Origin: DATAGF01 sp963819845
GTDB taxonomy: Bacteria; Actinomycetota; Thermoleophilia; Miltoncostaeales; Miltoncostaeaceae
Reading direction: 5' to 3'
DNA length: 64,000 nt
Assembly (NCBI GenBank): GCA_963819845.1
Contig: CAWFXQ010000013.1
Coordinates: 186,001-250,000, forward strand
In this document: one piece after another, positions 34,394 to 43,358 of the stretch
Numbering within the stretch: the first letter of the stretch is position 1
Layout: every line of letters begins with the position of its first letter
Made by a program: the position numbers and the translations under genes
Notes under the pieces: generated by a model
Told to the model about the DNA's origin: nothing
The model's input: the letters and a program-made list of their open reading frames with translations, nothing else
The model's database searches: none

Positions 34394-36459
34394 CCGTCTC
34401 CTCCCGCCCCCGCCGCAAGCTCTTCACGACCGACATCGTCGTCCCGGCGCTCTGGGCGTCGTTCCGCAAGCTCGACCCCCGGGTGCAGATCCGCAACCCG
34501 GTGATGTTCGTGGTCGAGGTGGGCAGCGCGATCACGACGGGCATCTTCCTGGCCGACCTGTTCCGGGGCGAGACCGACGACCTCTGGTTCACCGGCGTCG
34601 TCGCCCTGTGGCTGTGGCTGACCGTGCTGTTCGCCAACTTCGCCGAGGCCGTCGCCGAGGGGCGCGGCAGGGCGCAGGCCAACGCCCTGCGGGCCACCCG
34701 CCGCGAGATGACGGCCCGGCGCCTGGGGGCGTCGGGCGCGGAGGAGCGGGTGCCCGCGTCGGAGCTGCGTCCGGGCGACATGGTGGTGTGCGAGGCGGGC
34801 GACCTGATCCCCGGCGACGGCGACGTCGTCAACGGCGTCGCCTCGGTCAACGAGTCGGCCATCACCGGCGAGTCGGCACCGGTGATCCGCGAGTCGGGCG
34901 GCGACCGCAGCGCGGTCACGGGAGGCACGAGGGTGCTGTCCGACCGGATCGTCGTCCGGATCACCCAGGAGCCGGGCGCGAGCTTCCTCGACCGCATGAT
35001 CGGCCTCGTCGAGGGCACCCAGCGCCGCAAGACGCCCAACGAGATCGCCCTCAACATCCTGATCGCGGGCCTGACGATCGTCTTCCTGGTGGTGACGGTG
35101 ACCCTGCGCCCGCTGGCGAGCTACGCCGACAGCGACGTGTCGGTGACCGTGCTGATCGCCCTGCTCGTGTCGCTGATCCCCACGACCATCGGAGCGCTGC
35201 TGTCGGCGATCGGGATCGCGGGGATCGACCGCCTGGTGCAGCGCAACGTGCTGGCCATGAGCGGGCGGGCCGTCGAGGCGGCCGGCGACGTCGACACGCT
35301 GCTGCTCGACAAGACCGGCACCATCACGCTCGGCAACCGCCAGGCCGCCGAGTTCATCCCGGTCGCGGGCGTTCCCGAGCGCGAGCTGGCCGAGGCGGCG
35401 CAGCTCTCCTCGCTGGCCGACGAGACGCCCGAGGGGCGCTCGATCGTGGTGCTTGCCAAGGAGCGCTTCGACCTGCGCGAGCGCGCCGAGGTCGCGCGCG
35501 GCCTGGAGTTCGTCCCCTTCAGCGCCGAGACCCGCATGAGCGGCGTCAAGACCAACGGCACGTCGATCCGCAAGGGCGCGGCCGACGCCATCTCGGCCTG
35601 GGTCGCCGCGCGCGGGGGGTCGGCGCCGGACGGCCTCACCGAGATCGTGGAGGGCGTGGCGCGCTCCGGCGGCACCCCGCTGGTGGTGGCGCGCGACGCG
35701 CAGACCCTGGGCGTCATCCACCTCAAGGACGTGGTGAAGGAGGGGATGACCCAGCGCTTCACCGAGCTGCGCCGCATGGGCATCCGCACGGTCATGATCA
35801 CCGGCGACAACCGGCTGACGGCCGCGGCGATCGCGGCCGAGGCCGGCGTCGACGACTTCCTCGCCCAGGCGACGCCCGAGGACAAGATGACCCTGATCCG
35901 CGAGGAGCAGGGCAACGGCCACCTGGTCGCCATGACGGGGGACGGCACCAACGACGCTCCGGCCCTGGCCCAGGCCGACGTCGGCGTCGCGATGAACACC
36001 GGCACCTCCGCCGCCAAGGAGGCCGGGAACATGGTCGACCTCGACTCCGACCCCACCAAGCTGATCGAGATCGTCGAGGTCGGCAAGCAGCTCCTGATCA
36101 CCCGCGGGGCGCTCACCACCTTCTCGATCGCCAACGACGTCGCCAAGTACTTCGCGATCCTGCCGGCCGTCTTCATCACCGCCTACGCCGCCGAGCAGGG
36201 CGGCGAGGGGCCGCTCGACGCGCTCAACGTGATGGACCTGGGGTCCCCGCGCAGCGCCATCATCTCGGCGATCGTCTTCAACGCGCTCATCATCCCGGCG
36301 CTGGTGCCGCTGGCCCTTCGCGGCGTGCGCTACCGCGCCATCGGCGCCACCCGCCTGCTGCGCCGTAACCTCCTGATCTACGGCGTGGGGGGCGTCATCG
36401 CGCCCTTCGTCGGCATCAAGCTGATCGACCTCCTCATCCACAACGTGTTCGGGGCGTAG
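34390..36459 (+). CDS. kdpB: K+-transporting P-type ATPase subunit B
   Basis: Catalytic subunit, 689 residues. P-type landmarks: actuator TGES in NESAITGESAPVIRES (about 160), phosphorylated Asp in LLLDKTGTITLGN (about 308), the nucleotide-domain sequence FVPFSAETRMSG, KGAADAISAW, and the hinge MTGDGTNDAPALAQADVGVA (about 516). The family's conserved end, NVMDLGSPRSAIISAIVFN, is present. It starts at GTG overlapping kdpC. ATP hydrolysis here drives K+ uptake through KdpA. Confidence 0.96.
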   Translation: MTVSSRPRRKLFTTDIVVPALWASFRKLDPRVQIRNPVMFVVEVGSAITTGIFLADLFRGETDDLWFTGVVALWLWLTVLFANFAEAVAEGRGRAQANALRATRREMTARRLGASGAEERVPASELRPGDMVVCEAGDLIPGDGDVVNGVASVNESAITGESAPVIRESGGDRSAVTGGTRVLSDRIVVRITQEPGASFLDRMIGLVEGTQRRKTPNEIALNILIAGLTIVFLVVTVTLRPLASYADSDVSVTVLIALLVSLIPTTIGALLSAIGIAGIDRLVQRNVLAMSGRAVEAAGDVDTLLLDKTGTITLGNRQAAEFIPVAGVPERELAEAAQLSSLADETPEGRSIVVLAKERFDLRERAEVARGLEFVPFSAETRMSGVKTNGTSIRKGAADAISAWVAARGGSAPDGLTEIVEGVARSGGTPLVVARDAQTLGVIHLKDVVKEGMTQRFTELRRMGIRTVMITGDNRLTAAAIAAEAGVDDFLAQATPEDKMTLIREEQGNGHLVAMTGDGTNDAPALAQADVGVAMNTGTSAAKEAGNMVDLDSDPTKLIEIVEVGKQLLITRGALTTFSIANDVAKYFAILPAVFITAYAAEQGGEGPLDALNVMDLGSPRSAIISAIVFNALIIPALVPLALRGVRYRAIGATRLLRRNLLIYGVGGVIAPFVGIKLIDLLIHNVFGA

Positions 36460-36486
36460 CGAATCCCGGGACGGCTCAAGGTCTAC

Positions 36487-37554
36487 GTGGGAATGGCCGC
36501 CGGCGTGGGCAAGACCTACGCGATGCTGGAGGAGGGCCACGAGCGCATCGCGGCCGGGGAGGACGTGGTGATCGGCTGGCTGGAGCCCCACGGCCGGCCG
36601 GACACGATCGCGATGGCCGAGGGCATCGAGGAGGTGCCGCCCCTCGAGGTCGCGCACCGCGGCGTGCCCCTGCGCGACCTGGACGTGGACGCGGTGATCG
36701 CCCGGGCCCCGCAGGTGGCCCTGGTGGACGAGCTCGCCCACACCAACGCGCCCGGGATGGACCGGGCCAAGCGTTACCAGGACGTCCAGGAGCTCCAGCT
36801 GGCCGGCATCGACGTGATCTCCACCGTGAACGTCCAGCACCTCGAGAGCCTCAACGACCGCATCCTCGAGCTGACCGGCGTGCGGGTGCGCGAGACGATC
36901 CCCGACCAGGTGCTGCTCGACGCGGACGAGGTCGTGCTGGTGGACCTCACCCCCGAGGCGTTGCAGGCGCGGCTCCGGGCGGGGAAGGTGTACCCCACGG
37001 AGCGGGTGGAGGCGGCGCTGCTGAACTTCTTCACGACCGCGAACCTGGGGACCCTGCGGGAGGTGGCCCTGCGGGAGGTGGCCGACTCGGTCGACGAGCG
37101 CGTGCGGCGCGACACGCCGGGCCCCGGCGTCGTGCTGCAGGGGGTGCCGGCCGCCCTGGTCGAGCGGGTGATGGTGGTCGTGCGGCCCGAGGTCGGGGCG
37201 CAGCGCCTGACCCGCGCCGCGTGGCGGGCGGCCCGCCGGCTGGGCGCCGAGCTGGACATCGTCATGCCCGAGGGCCGGGACGACGCCGAGGCGGCCCGGC
37301 AGCGCGAGCTCGTGCGCGGCCTCGCGGTGACGCTGGGCGCGCATATGATCCAGGTGCCCGAGGAGGACCTCGCCGACGCCGTCGTGAGCCTCGCCGGCGA
37401 GCGCGGGGTCACGCGGCTCGCGCTGTCCCGGCCGGGGCGGCGGGGCCTGGCCGGGCGGCTGCGAGGCGACCTGCTGACGACCCTGCTCGAGCGGCTCGAG
37501 GGGGTGGACGTGCTGCTCATCGCCGAACGGCGGGCCCGGGCGGAGGAGCGGTGA
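36487..37554 (+). CDS. KdpD N-terminal sensor half (KdpD plus UspA-like domains), no kinase
   Basis: Corresponds to the cytoplasmic half of KdpD: Walker A in MAAGVGKTYAMLEEGHER, Walker-B-like ALVDELAHTNAPGMDRAK (about 80), VISTVNVQHLESLNDRI and the UspA-like domain (about 210-350). Transmembrane and kinase parts are missing and lie in the gene at 28680. The family's first strand (GRLKVYVG) is encoded in frame from 36469, but no ATG, GTG or TTG occurs between the kdpB stop and GTG 36487. The true start may be the ATC at 36463, or a base may be wrong. Probably tunes the split kinase by binding ATP or c-di-AMP-like ligands (inference). Confidence 0.85.
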   Translation: MGMAAGVGKTYAMLEEGHERIAAGEDVVIGWLEPHGRPDTIAMAEGIEEVPPLEVAHRGVPLRDLDVDAVIARAPQVALVDELAHTNAPGMDRAKRYQDVQELQLAGIDVISTVNVQHLESLNDRILELTGVRVRETIPDQVLLDADEVVLVDLTPEALQARLRAGKVYPTERVEAALLNFFTTANLGTLREVALREVADSVDERVRRDTPGPGVVLQGVPAALVERVMVVVRPEVGAQRLTRAAWRAARRLGAELDIVMPEGRDDAEAARQRELVRGLAVTLGAHMIQVPEEDLADAVVSLAGERGVTRLALSRPGRRGLAGRLRGDLLTTLLERLEGVDVLLIAERRARAEER

Positions 37555-37985
37555 GCCGCGACCGCCGCATCCTGGTGGCGACCCTGAAGGAGCGCCCGCC
37601 GTCGACTGCCCTGGCGCTGGCCGGCGAGCTGGCCGCGGAGGGCGGCGAGGTCGTGCTGGCGGCCGTGCTCGTGGTGCCCCACTCGCAGCCGCTCGAGGCG
37701 GCCCTCGACCGCGCCGTGGCCGCGGCCTGCGAGATGCTCGACGAGGCCGAGCGCGCCGCCGCGCCGAGCGCGGCCGGCTTCGACACGCGCCTGGTCCGGG
37801 CGCGGTCGTTCGCCGAGGGCGTGCTCGAGACCCTGGCGGCCGAGCGCTTCGACCTGCTCGTGCTGGAGCGGGGCCTCGGCGCCACGCTGGACGGTGCGGC
37901 CTCCCAGGTCGCGGCGCTGTTCGAGAAGGCGGGGCCGGCCGTGATGATCGTCCGGCGGGCCCTCCCCGCGGAGGGCGGGGCGTAG
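37551..37985 (+). CDS. UspA-like universal stress protein
   Basis: 144 residues from a GTG overlapping the previous stop (GTGA). It begins SRDRRILVATLKERPPSTAL and ends FEKAGPAVMIVRRALP, as in the alpha/beta UspA fold. The ATP-binding G-x2-G-x9-G motif is poorly kept, so nucleotide binding is doubtful. As last gene of the kdp operon next to a sensor half that itself carries a Usp domain, it may act in the same K+ response. Confidence 0.7.
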   Translation: MSRDRRILVATLKERPPSTALALAGELAAEGGEVVLAAVLVVPHSQPLEAALDRAVAAACEMLDEAERAAAPSAAGFDTRLVRARSFAEGVLETLAAERFDLLVLERGLGATLDGAASQVAALFEKAGPAVMIVRRALPAEGGA

Positions 37986-38010
37986 CGGCCCGGCCGGCGC
38001 GCTCGGCGCG

Positions 38011-39406
38011 TCAGGCGGTCTCCGCGCTCGCGCCGGCGACGCCGCGCCGCCGCAACCACAGCAGGCTCGCCGGGACGGCCGACAGCAGCGCCGCCAGCGC
38101 CCCTACCCGCATCACGGTGTCGACCGCCGACTGGTCGACCCCCGCGCCGCCCGACAGCTCCTCGAGGAGCGTGGCCGACAGCACCGTGGCGAGCGCGGCG
38201 GCGATCACGATGGCGGTCAGGGCGATGCCCGAGGCGGCCCCGGCCTTCTCGCGCGGCACCGCCGCCAGCGCGCCCTGGTTCACGAGGGCGTAGTTGGTGC
38301 CCACCCCCAGGCCCAGGATCGCGAACAGCGGGAGCCAGACGGGGATCTCGTCGACCAGGGAGACCCCGATCGCGCCGACGGCCCCCAGCAGCGCCGCGAC
38401 CGCCATGAGCAGGCCCACGTCGTGGTGGGCGACCAGCCGGCCCGACAGGGGTCCGGCGATCGCCACCCCCGCCGACATGGCGAGGAACGCGAGCCCCGAC
38501 TCCAGCGGCGAGAGGTCCTTGACGTCCTGGAGCCACACCGTGGCCACGAACACCGACAGCGCCCAGAGGAAGTTCGACAGGAAGCCGCTGAGGGTCACCA
38601 TCACGAAGGGGTGGCTGCGGAAGGTCGGCAGGTCAACCAGCGGGCTGTCGACGCGGCGCTCGAGCGCGACGAAGACGACCAGCAGGACGACGAAGGCCGC
38701 GATGCACAGGGCCAGCCAGACCGGCTCGGACTCGGCCCACGCCGGCCCCCGGTCGATGGCCAGGGTGAGCGTGACGATGGCCGCGCTGAGGGTGACGACC
38801 CCGCGGTAGTCGACGTGCCGCGAGGCGGTCTCGTCGCGCGACTCGCGCACGAAGGCCAGGATCATCACCGTCGCGATCACGGCGAACGGCACGTTCAGCA
38901 GGAAGACCCAGCGCCAGTCGAGCAGGTCGGTGAGCACGCCCCCCACCAAGGGCCCGAGGGCGGTGCCGATGGTCGAGACCAGCACGACCGCGCCGATCGC
39001 CTTCGGGCGCACCTCGTCGTCGAACGCGTTCCCGACGACGCCCATGCTGGTGGGGAAGAGGATGGCCGCGCCGACCCCCTGCAGCACGCGGCAGGCCACC
39101 AGCATGTACTCGTCGACGGCCAGCCCGCAGAGCAGCGACGCCGCGCCGAATATCGCGACCCCGACCAGCAGCGTGCGCTTGCGCCCCATGATGTCGCCGA
39201 TGCGCCCCCCCGCCACCATGAACGCGGCGAACGAGATCAGGTAGCCGGTCAGGGCCCACTGGATGTCCGTGGTCGAACACGTCGAGGTCGTCGGCCATCT
39301 GCGGGATGGCGACGCTCAGCGCGAAGTAATCGAGCGTGACCAGCACCTGGGCCAGCCCGACCGCCACCAGGATCAGGATTCCGGCTCTCGGGATCCTCGC
39401 GGCCAC
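38011..39406 (-). CDS. MFS drug/metabolite exporter (DHA2-like), one frame break
   Basis: A membrane exporter of about 464 residues, with a helix pattern for 12 or more segments. Motif A is seen as GGRIGDIMGRKR and motif C as GTALGPLVGGVLTDLLDWRW. The N-terminus (ILILVAVGLAQVLVTLDYFA) is in another frame because GTCGAAC replaces GTCGAC at 39272-39278. Correcting it gives DDLDVSTTDIQWALTGYLIS. The GTG at 39406 is the probable start. It is a paralogue of the exporter at 43355. The substrate is unknown. Confidence 0.87.
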
Positions 39407-39550
39407 GGGGCCATCCTGCCACGTCGGGTCCCGGGGGGGTTTCGCAGCGGCCGCGCGCCGTGCATCATCCCAGGCCGGGGCACCACGAGACGAGGTCGGG
39501 ATGACGCGGGTCGGGCGGCGGGGGCGGCGATCGCCGTAGCCGGGGAGCGG

Positions 39551-40687
39551 GTGGACGTCGCCGTGGTCGGCGCGGGCCCCGCGGGCTCGACCGCCGCCTA
39601 CCGGCTTGCGGCGGCGGGCGCGCGGGTGGTGCTGCTCGACCGGCAGCGGTTCCCGCGCGACAAGCCCTGCGGCGGCGGCCTGACGATGCGCGGGGTGCGC
39701 CTGCTGCCGTTCGACGTCTCGCCGGTGGTCGAGGACCGGGTCGACCGGGTGCGCCTGCGGCTGCGTTTCGCGCGCGTCCACGACGCCCGCTTCGATGCGC
39801 CGATCGCGCTGATGACGCAGCGCCGCCGCCTCGACCAGTTCCTGCTCGAGCACGCCGCCGAGGCCGGCGCCGAGGTCCGCGACGGCGTCCGCGTGCGCGG
39901 CGTCGAGACGGAGGGCCCGGCGGGGATGGTGGTCGAGCTCGACGGCGGCCGGCTGCGCGCGGGCGTCGTCCTCGGCGCCGACGGCGCGAACGGGGTCTGC
40001 GCCAAGGCCCTCGGGCTCGGCGCCGACCGTGCCTTCGCCGTCGCCTACGAGGGCAACCTGCCGGTCGCGGGGGCCGCGGCCGCGGAGCACCGCGGCCGGA
40101 TGACCCTCGAGCTCGGCATGGTGCCCGGGGGGTACGGCTGGATCTTCCCCAAGGGCGACCACGTCAACGTGGGCGTGGGCGGCTGGGCGGCCGAGGGCCC
40201 GCGGCTCAAGGAGCACCTGCAGGAGCTCTGCGCCCAGCACGGCGTGACGATGGACGACCTCGTCGACCAGCGGGGCCACCGCCTGCCGATGCGCCGCTCC
40301 TGGGGCCTCACCGCGCGCGGCCGGGCCGCGGTGGTCGGCGACGCCGCCGGCCTGGTCAACCCGCTGTCGGGGGACGGGATCTTCGAGGCGATCCTCAGCT
40401 CGAAGCTCGCCAGCGAGGCCGCCATGGACGTGCTCGAGGGCCGGGCGGCGGGGATGGAGCCCTACCAGGGTCGGCTGCGCCGCGCGCTCGCCGGCCACGC
40501 CGCCACCGCCTGGACGGCCAAGCTCATGCTGGAGCGCGCGCCCGGGCTCACCTGGCACGCGCTCCGCTCGCCGGTCGTGAACCGCTTCGTGGCCGGGCGG
40601 CTGGCCCGCCCGGATCCCCGGCCGGTGCCCGGCAGCGCCCTGCTGGAGCGCTCGGCGCGCCTGGGCCTGGGCGCCGAGGCCCGCTAG
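39551..40687 (+). CDS. FAD-dependent geranylgeranyl-reductase-family oxidoreductase
   Basis: 378 residues. It starts at a GTG (GGGGAG upstream) with DVAVVGAGPAGSTAAYRLAA, the FAD dinucleotide motif. RFPRDKPCGGGLT (about 40), GADGANGVCAKALG and VVGDAAGLVNPLSGDGIFEA (about 265) are hallmarks of the geranylgeranyl reductase/PHBH superfamily. Members saturate isoprenoid chains of lipids, quinones or chlorophyll. The presence of a Coq4-like gene nearby makes a quinone-linked role tempting but unproven. Confidence 0.88.
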   Translation: MDVAVVGAGPAGSTAAYRLAAAGARVVLLDRQRFPRDKPCGGGLTMRGVRLLPFDVSPVVEDRVDRVRLRLRFARVHDARFDAPIALMTQRRRLDQFLLEHAAEAGAEVRDGVRVRGVETEGPAGMVVELDGGRLRAGVVLGADGANGVCAKALGLGADRAFAVAYEGNLPVAGAAAAEHRGRMTLELGMVPGGYGWIFPKGDHVNVGVGGWAAEGPRLKEHLQELCAQHGVTMDDLVDQRGHRLPMRRSWGLTARGRAAVVGDAAGLVNPLSGDGIFEAILSSKLASEAAMDVLEGRAAGMEPYQGRLRRALAGHAATAWTAKLMLERAPGLTWHALRSPVVNRFVAGRLARPDPRPVPGSALLERSARLGLGAEAR

Positions 40688-40694
40688 GCGCTCG

Positions 40695-41096
40695 TCAGGC
40701 CAGGCCGATCCGCTCGGCCTCGTCCCGCGGCAGGGCGCCGAGGATCGTGAACTCGTTGCCCTCCGGGTCGGCCATGACGCGGTGCTGGCCCTCGGGGTCG
40801 TGGTCGATGCTGAGCAGCCGCCCTCCCAGCTCCTGCACGCGCCGGGTCGCGGCCTCGAGGTCGGAGACCTCGATGTCCGGCCGGGCCCGGATCGCGGCGG
40901 GGCGCTCGCCCTGCGCGGGCAGGAAGCCGAGGTAGAGGCCGCCGCGGTCGCGGCCGAGCTGGATCCAGTCGTCGCGCCGGTCGATCAGCTCGACGCCCAG
41001 GAACGCCTGCCAGAAGTCCGCCGCCCGCCCGATGTCCTCGGCCTCGAAGACGAGCGCGCGGACCCACCCGGTGACCTGCGGCGCATCGGCGCTCAC
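40695..41096 (-). CDS. VOC (glyoxalase-fold) family protein
   Basis: 133 residues with the paired beta-alpha-beta3 pattern: VTGWVRALVFEAEDIGRAAD, FWQAFLGVELIDRRDDWIQL, and in the second half IEVSDLEAATRRVQELGGRL through HRVMADPEGNEFTILG. The terminal MADPEGNEF is common in VOC proteins. The GTG overlaps the stop of the upstream hydrolase (GTGA), so the two are coupled. Metal ligands are not obvious; substrate unknown. Confidence 0.85.
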   Translation of the reverse strand: MSADAPQVTGWVRALVFEAEDIGRAADFWQAFLGVELIDRRDDWIQLGRDRGGLYLGFLPAQGERPAAIRARPDIEVSDLEAATRRVQELGGRLLSIDHDPEGQHRVMADPEGNEFTILGALPRDEAERIGLA

Positions 41097-42307
41097 GCGC
41101 TGCTCCTCCCGCTCGTACGGTCGATCCAGTCGAAGACGCGCTGGTTGCGCACCTGGGGCGCGAGGATCTCGCAGTCGAGGCTCGCCCCGTCCTCGGCGGT
41201 GAACGCCTCGAGCGTCACCGGGCCGCCGAGGGCGGCCGCCACCTCGGCCGACTGCCCGGCCCACGCCTCGGCATCGGCCGGGTCGCAGACCATCGCCGGG
41301 CAGGAGATCCGCCCGCCGAGGTCGCCCAGGTCCATCTCGGCGAGGCCGGCCAGCGCGTCGTAGAGCGGGGTCTCGAGGCCCCAGGGCTCGCGGGCCTTGA
41401 CGTCGCTGAAGCGGACGTCGGCCGACCCCTCACGGGCCGCCGCGAGGGCCGACTCGAACCCCGGGCGGTCGTCGGCGCGGAAGCGCGCCACCACGCCGTC
41501 GGGGAACTGGCCCAGGGTCGCCTCGATCACCCGAGCGATCCCCGGGTCGAGCACCAGCGCCGCCACGCGGGGCTCGAAGGCGGCCGCGCGGGCGGCCAGG
41601 TAGCCGCCGTGGCTCACGCCGACCAGCACGGCGGCGTCCCCGGCGACCGCCGGGTGGGCGAGGGCGGCGTCGAGCGCGGGGGAGAGCACGGCCTCGAAGT
41701 CCGGGCGGGCGGTGAGCCCGCTCTCGTAGAGCGCGTGGCCCTGGCCGGGGCCGTCGAACACCAGCGCCGCGTACCCCCGTGCCACCGCGTCCTGCACGCC
41801 GATCATCATGCCGTCGGAGATGGGCGTGTCGAGGCCGTTCACGATGGCGACCAGCGGGCTCGGGCGGGCCGCCCCGGCGGGGGTGTAGAGGTAGCCGTCG
41901 AGGGCCGCGCCGTCGAACGGGATCGCCAGCCGCTCGACCGGGGTGGGCCAGTTGCGCATCGAGGCCTCGAAGGCGTCGCGGTGCTCGCGCCAGGCCGCCG
42001 CGGCGCGCTCGGGCCCCGAGGTGCCGAGCACGTACCAGAAGCCCGCGAAGGTGTAGTTGGCCGAGCGCAGATACGACCGGGCCGCGCTGACCGCGCGGCC
42101 GTCGCGCTCGCACTCCTCGGCCACCGCCCGCAGGCGCCGGCCGCGGTCGGCCCAGGCGTCGAACCAGCCGTCGAGGTCGCCGGCGCCCACACCCGCCGAG
42201 GCCACCAGCACCTCGCCGACCTCGGACATCCCGTAGGCGACCCCGTTGAGGGCGCAACGGATCGCGAAGTCGAACCCCGGGTCCGCGCTGAAGCTGACCT
42301 GCGCCAT
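41093..42307 (-). CDS. alpha/beta hydrolase (FrsA/DHPON-hydrolase-like)
   Basis: 404 residues: a helical N-terminal domain of about 130 residues, then an alpha/beta hydrolase core. Landmarks are LVAIVNGLDTPISDGM (oxyanion region, about 152), VFDGPGQGHAL (about 187) and the nucleophile elbow VGVSHGGYLAARA (Ser about 232). A C-terminal Asp in MVCDPADAEA and His/Asp candidates later complete the triad only loosely. The layout matches 2,6-dihydroxypseudooxynicotine hydrolase-like enzymes that split C-C or ester bonds. A TAGACT -10 lies about 26 nt upstream. Confidence 0.83.
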   Translation of the reverse strand: MAQVSFSADPGFDFAIRCALNGVAYGMSEVGEVLVASAGVGAGDLDGWFDAWADRGRRLRAVAEECERDGRAVSAARSYLRSANYTFAGFWYVLGTSGPERAAAAWREHRDAFEASMRNWPTPVERLAIPFDGAALDGYLYTPAGAARPSPLVAIVNGLDTPISDGMMIGVQDAVARGYAALVFDGPGQGHALYESGLTARPDFEAVLSPALDAALAHPAVAGDAAVLVGVSHGGYLAARAAAFEPRVAALVLDPGIARVIEATLGQFPDGVVARFRADDRPGFESALAAAREGSADVRFSDVKAREPWGLETPLYDALAGLAEMDLGDLGGRISCPAMVCDPADAEAWAGQSAEVAAALGGPVTLEAFTAEDGASLDCEILAPQVRNQRVFDWIDRTSGRSSA

Positions 42308-42357
42308 CGGCCCCCCGGGTCGCTGCCGGGCGCGAGTCTACCCAGCTCCCGCGCCGC

Positions 42358-42363
42358 TATCGT
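42358..42363 (+). promoter_or_regulatory. -10 box TATCGT, leaderless promoter of the Coq4-like operon
   Basis: TATCGT ends 8 nt before the ATG at 42372, with no Shine-Dalgarno sequence. Confidence 0.5.
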
Positions 42364-42371
42364 GGCCCGCC

Positions 42372-43358
42372 ATGAGCATGCTCGTCGCTCCCCCCGACCA
42401 CGCCACCGCGCTCCTCTGCACGCGCGGGGTGGTGGGGGCTCTGCGGCCGGGCGGGCGGCGGCTGGAGCCCCTCCAGCTCCGGGTGCTGCACGCGGTCGTG
42501 CGCGAGCTGTGGGGGATCGACGAGGACTGCGCCGCGCTCGAGCCGGTCCCGGCGCGGGAGATCGCCGCGGCGGTGTCCGACCCGCTCCTGCGCCGGCGGG
42601 TCGTGCAGCTCGCGGTGACCCTCGAGCTGCTGCTGCACCCGCTCCCGCCCGAGGTCGGCGACCAGGTGGCCCGCTTCGCCCGGGAGCTGGGCGACGACGA
42701 GCCCGCGGTGCGGGCGTCGCGGCGCCTGGCGCACGACCAGCTCGTGCTGATGTACGCCTGCCTGCAGCGCAACAGCTGGTACCCGGCCGAGACGCGCCGC
42801 GGGATGGGCCACGGCCACCTGTTCGAGCTGGTGCGCTCCAAGCTGTCCTACTACGCGCTGGCCGAGGACGACGCCATCGCGCGGCGCTGGTGCGCGCTCG
42901 GCGACCTGCCGGCGGGCACCTGGGGGCGGGGCGTCTTCGACTTTTACCGGGCCAACGGCTTCCCGTTCCCGGGCGAGCGCCACGGCATCTACGAGGTGGG
43001 GGCGAAGCACGACTGGGTGCACGTGCTGGCCGACTACGGCACGACGCCCGAGGGCGAGGTCAACGTCTTCGCGTTCATCGCCGCCTCGATGCCCGATGCC
43101 GAGGGCTTCGTGCTGCTCGTGGTGACGCTCGGGATCTTCCAGAACGGCTCGATCCACCACATGTTCGGCCGCGAGGTCCCGGGCGGGGGGATGGACGCGC
43201 TCGAGGTGAGGGGCGGGCCGCGGCGCTTCGCCGAGGCGGTGGCGCGGGGGGAGGCATGCGGGGTGGACGTGCTCGGGGGCGTCAACCACTTCGCCCTGGC
43301 GGGGCTGACCCTGGACGAGGCACGTCGGCGCTTCCGCGTGGAGCCGCGCCGAGGGTGA
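42372..43358 (+). CDS. Coq4-like protein
   Basis: 328 residues, mostly helical. The strongest signal is GAKHDWVHVLADYGTTPEGE (about residues 213-232). It matches the Coq4 metal-binding signature His-Asp-x2-His followed 10-12 residues later by Gly-Glu. Coq4 acts in ubiquinone biosynthesis. Here the N-terminal 150 residues are not ubiquinone-specific, and the operon partners are an MFS exporter and a multicopper oxidase, so a modified quinone or other aromatic product is possible (inference). The stop overlaps the next GTG (GTGA). Confidence 0.72.
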   Translation: MSMLVAPPDHATALLCTRGVVGALRPGGRRLEPLQLRVLHAVVRELWGIDEDCAALEPVPAREIAAAVSDPLLRRRVVQLAVTLELLLHPLPPEVGDQVARFARELGDDEPAVRASRRLAHDQLVLMYACLQRNSWYPAETRRGMGHGHLFELVRSKLSYYALAEDDAIARRWCALGDLPAGTWGRGVFDFYRANGFPFPGERHGIYEVGAKHDWVHVLADYGTTPEGEVNVFAFIAASMPDAEGFVLLVVTLGIFQNGSIHHMFGREVPGGGMDALEVRGGPRRFAEAVARGEACGVDVLGGVNHFALAGLTLDEARRRFRVEPRRG

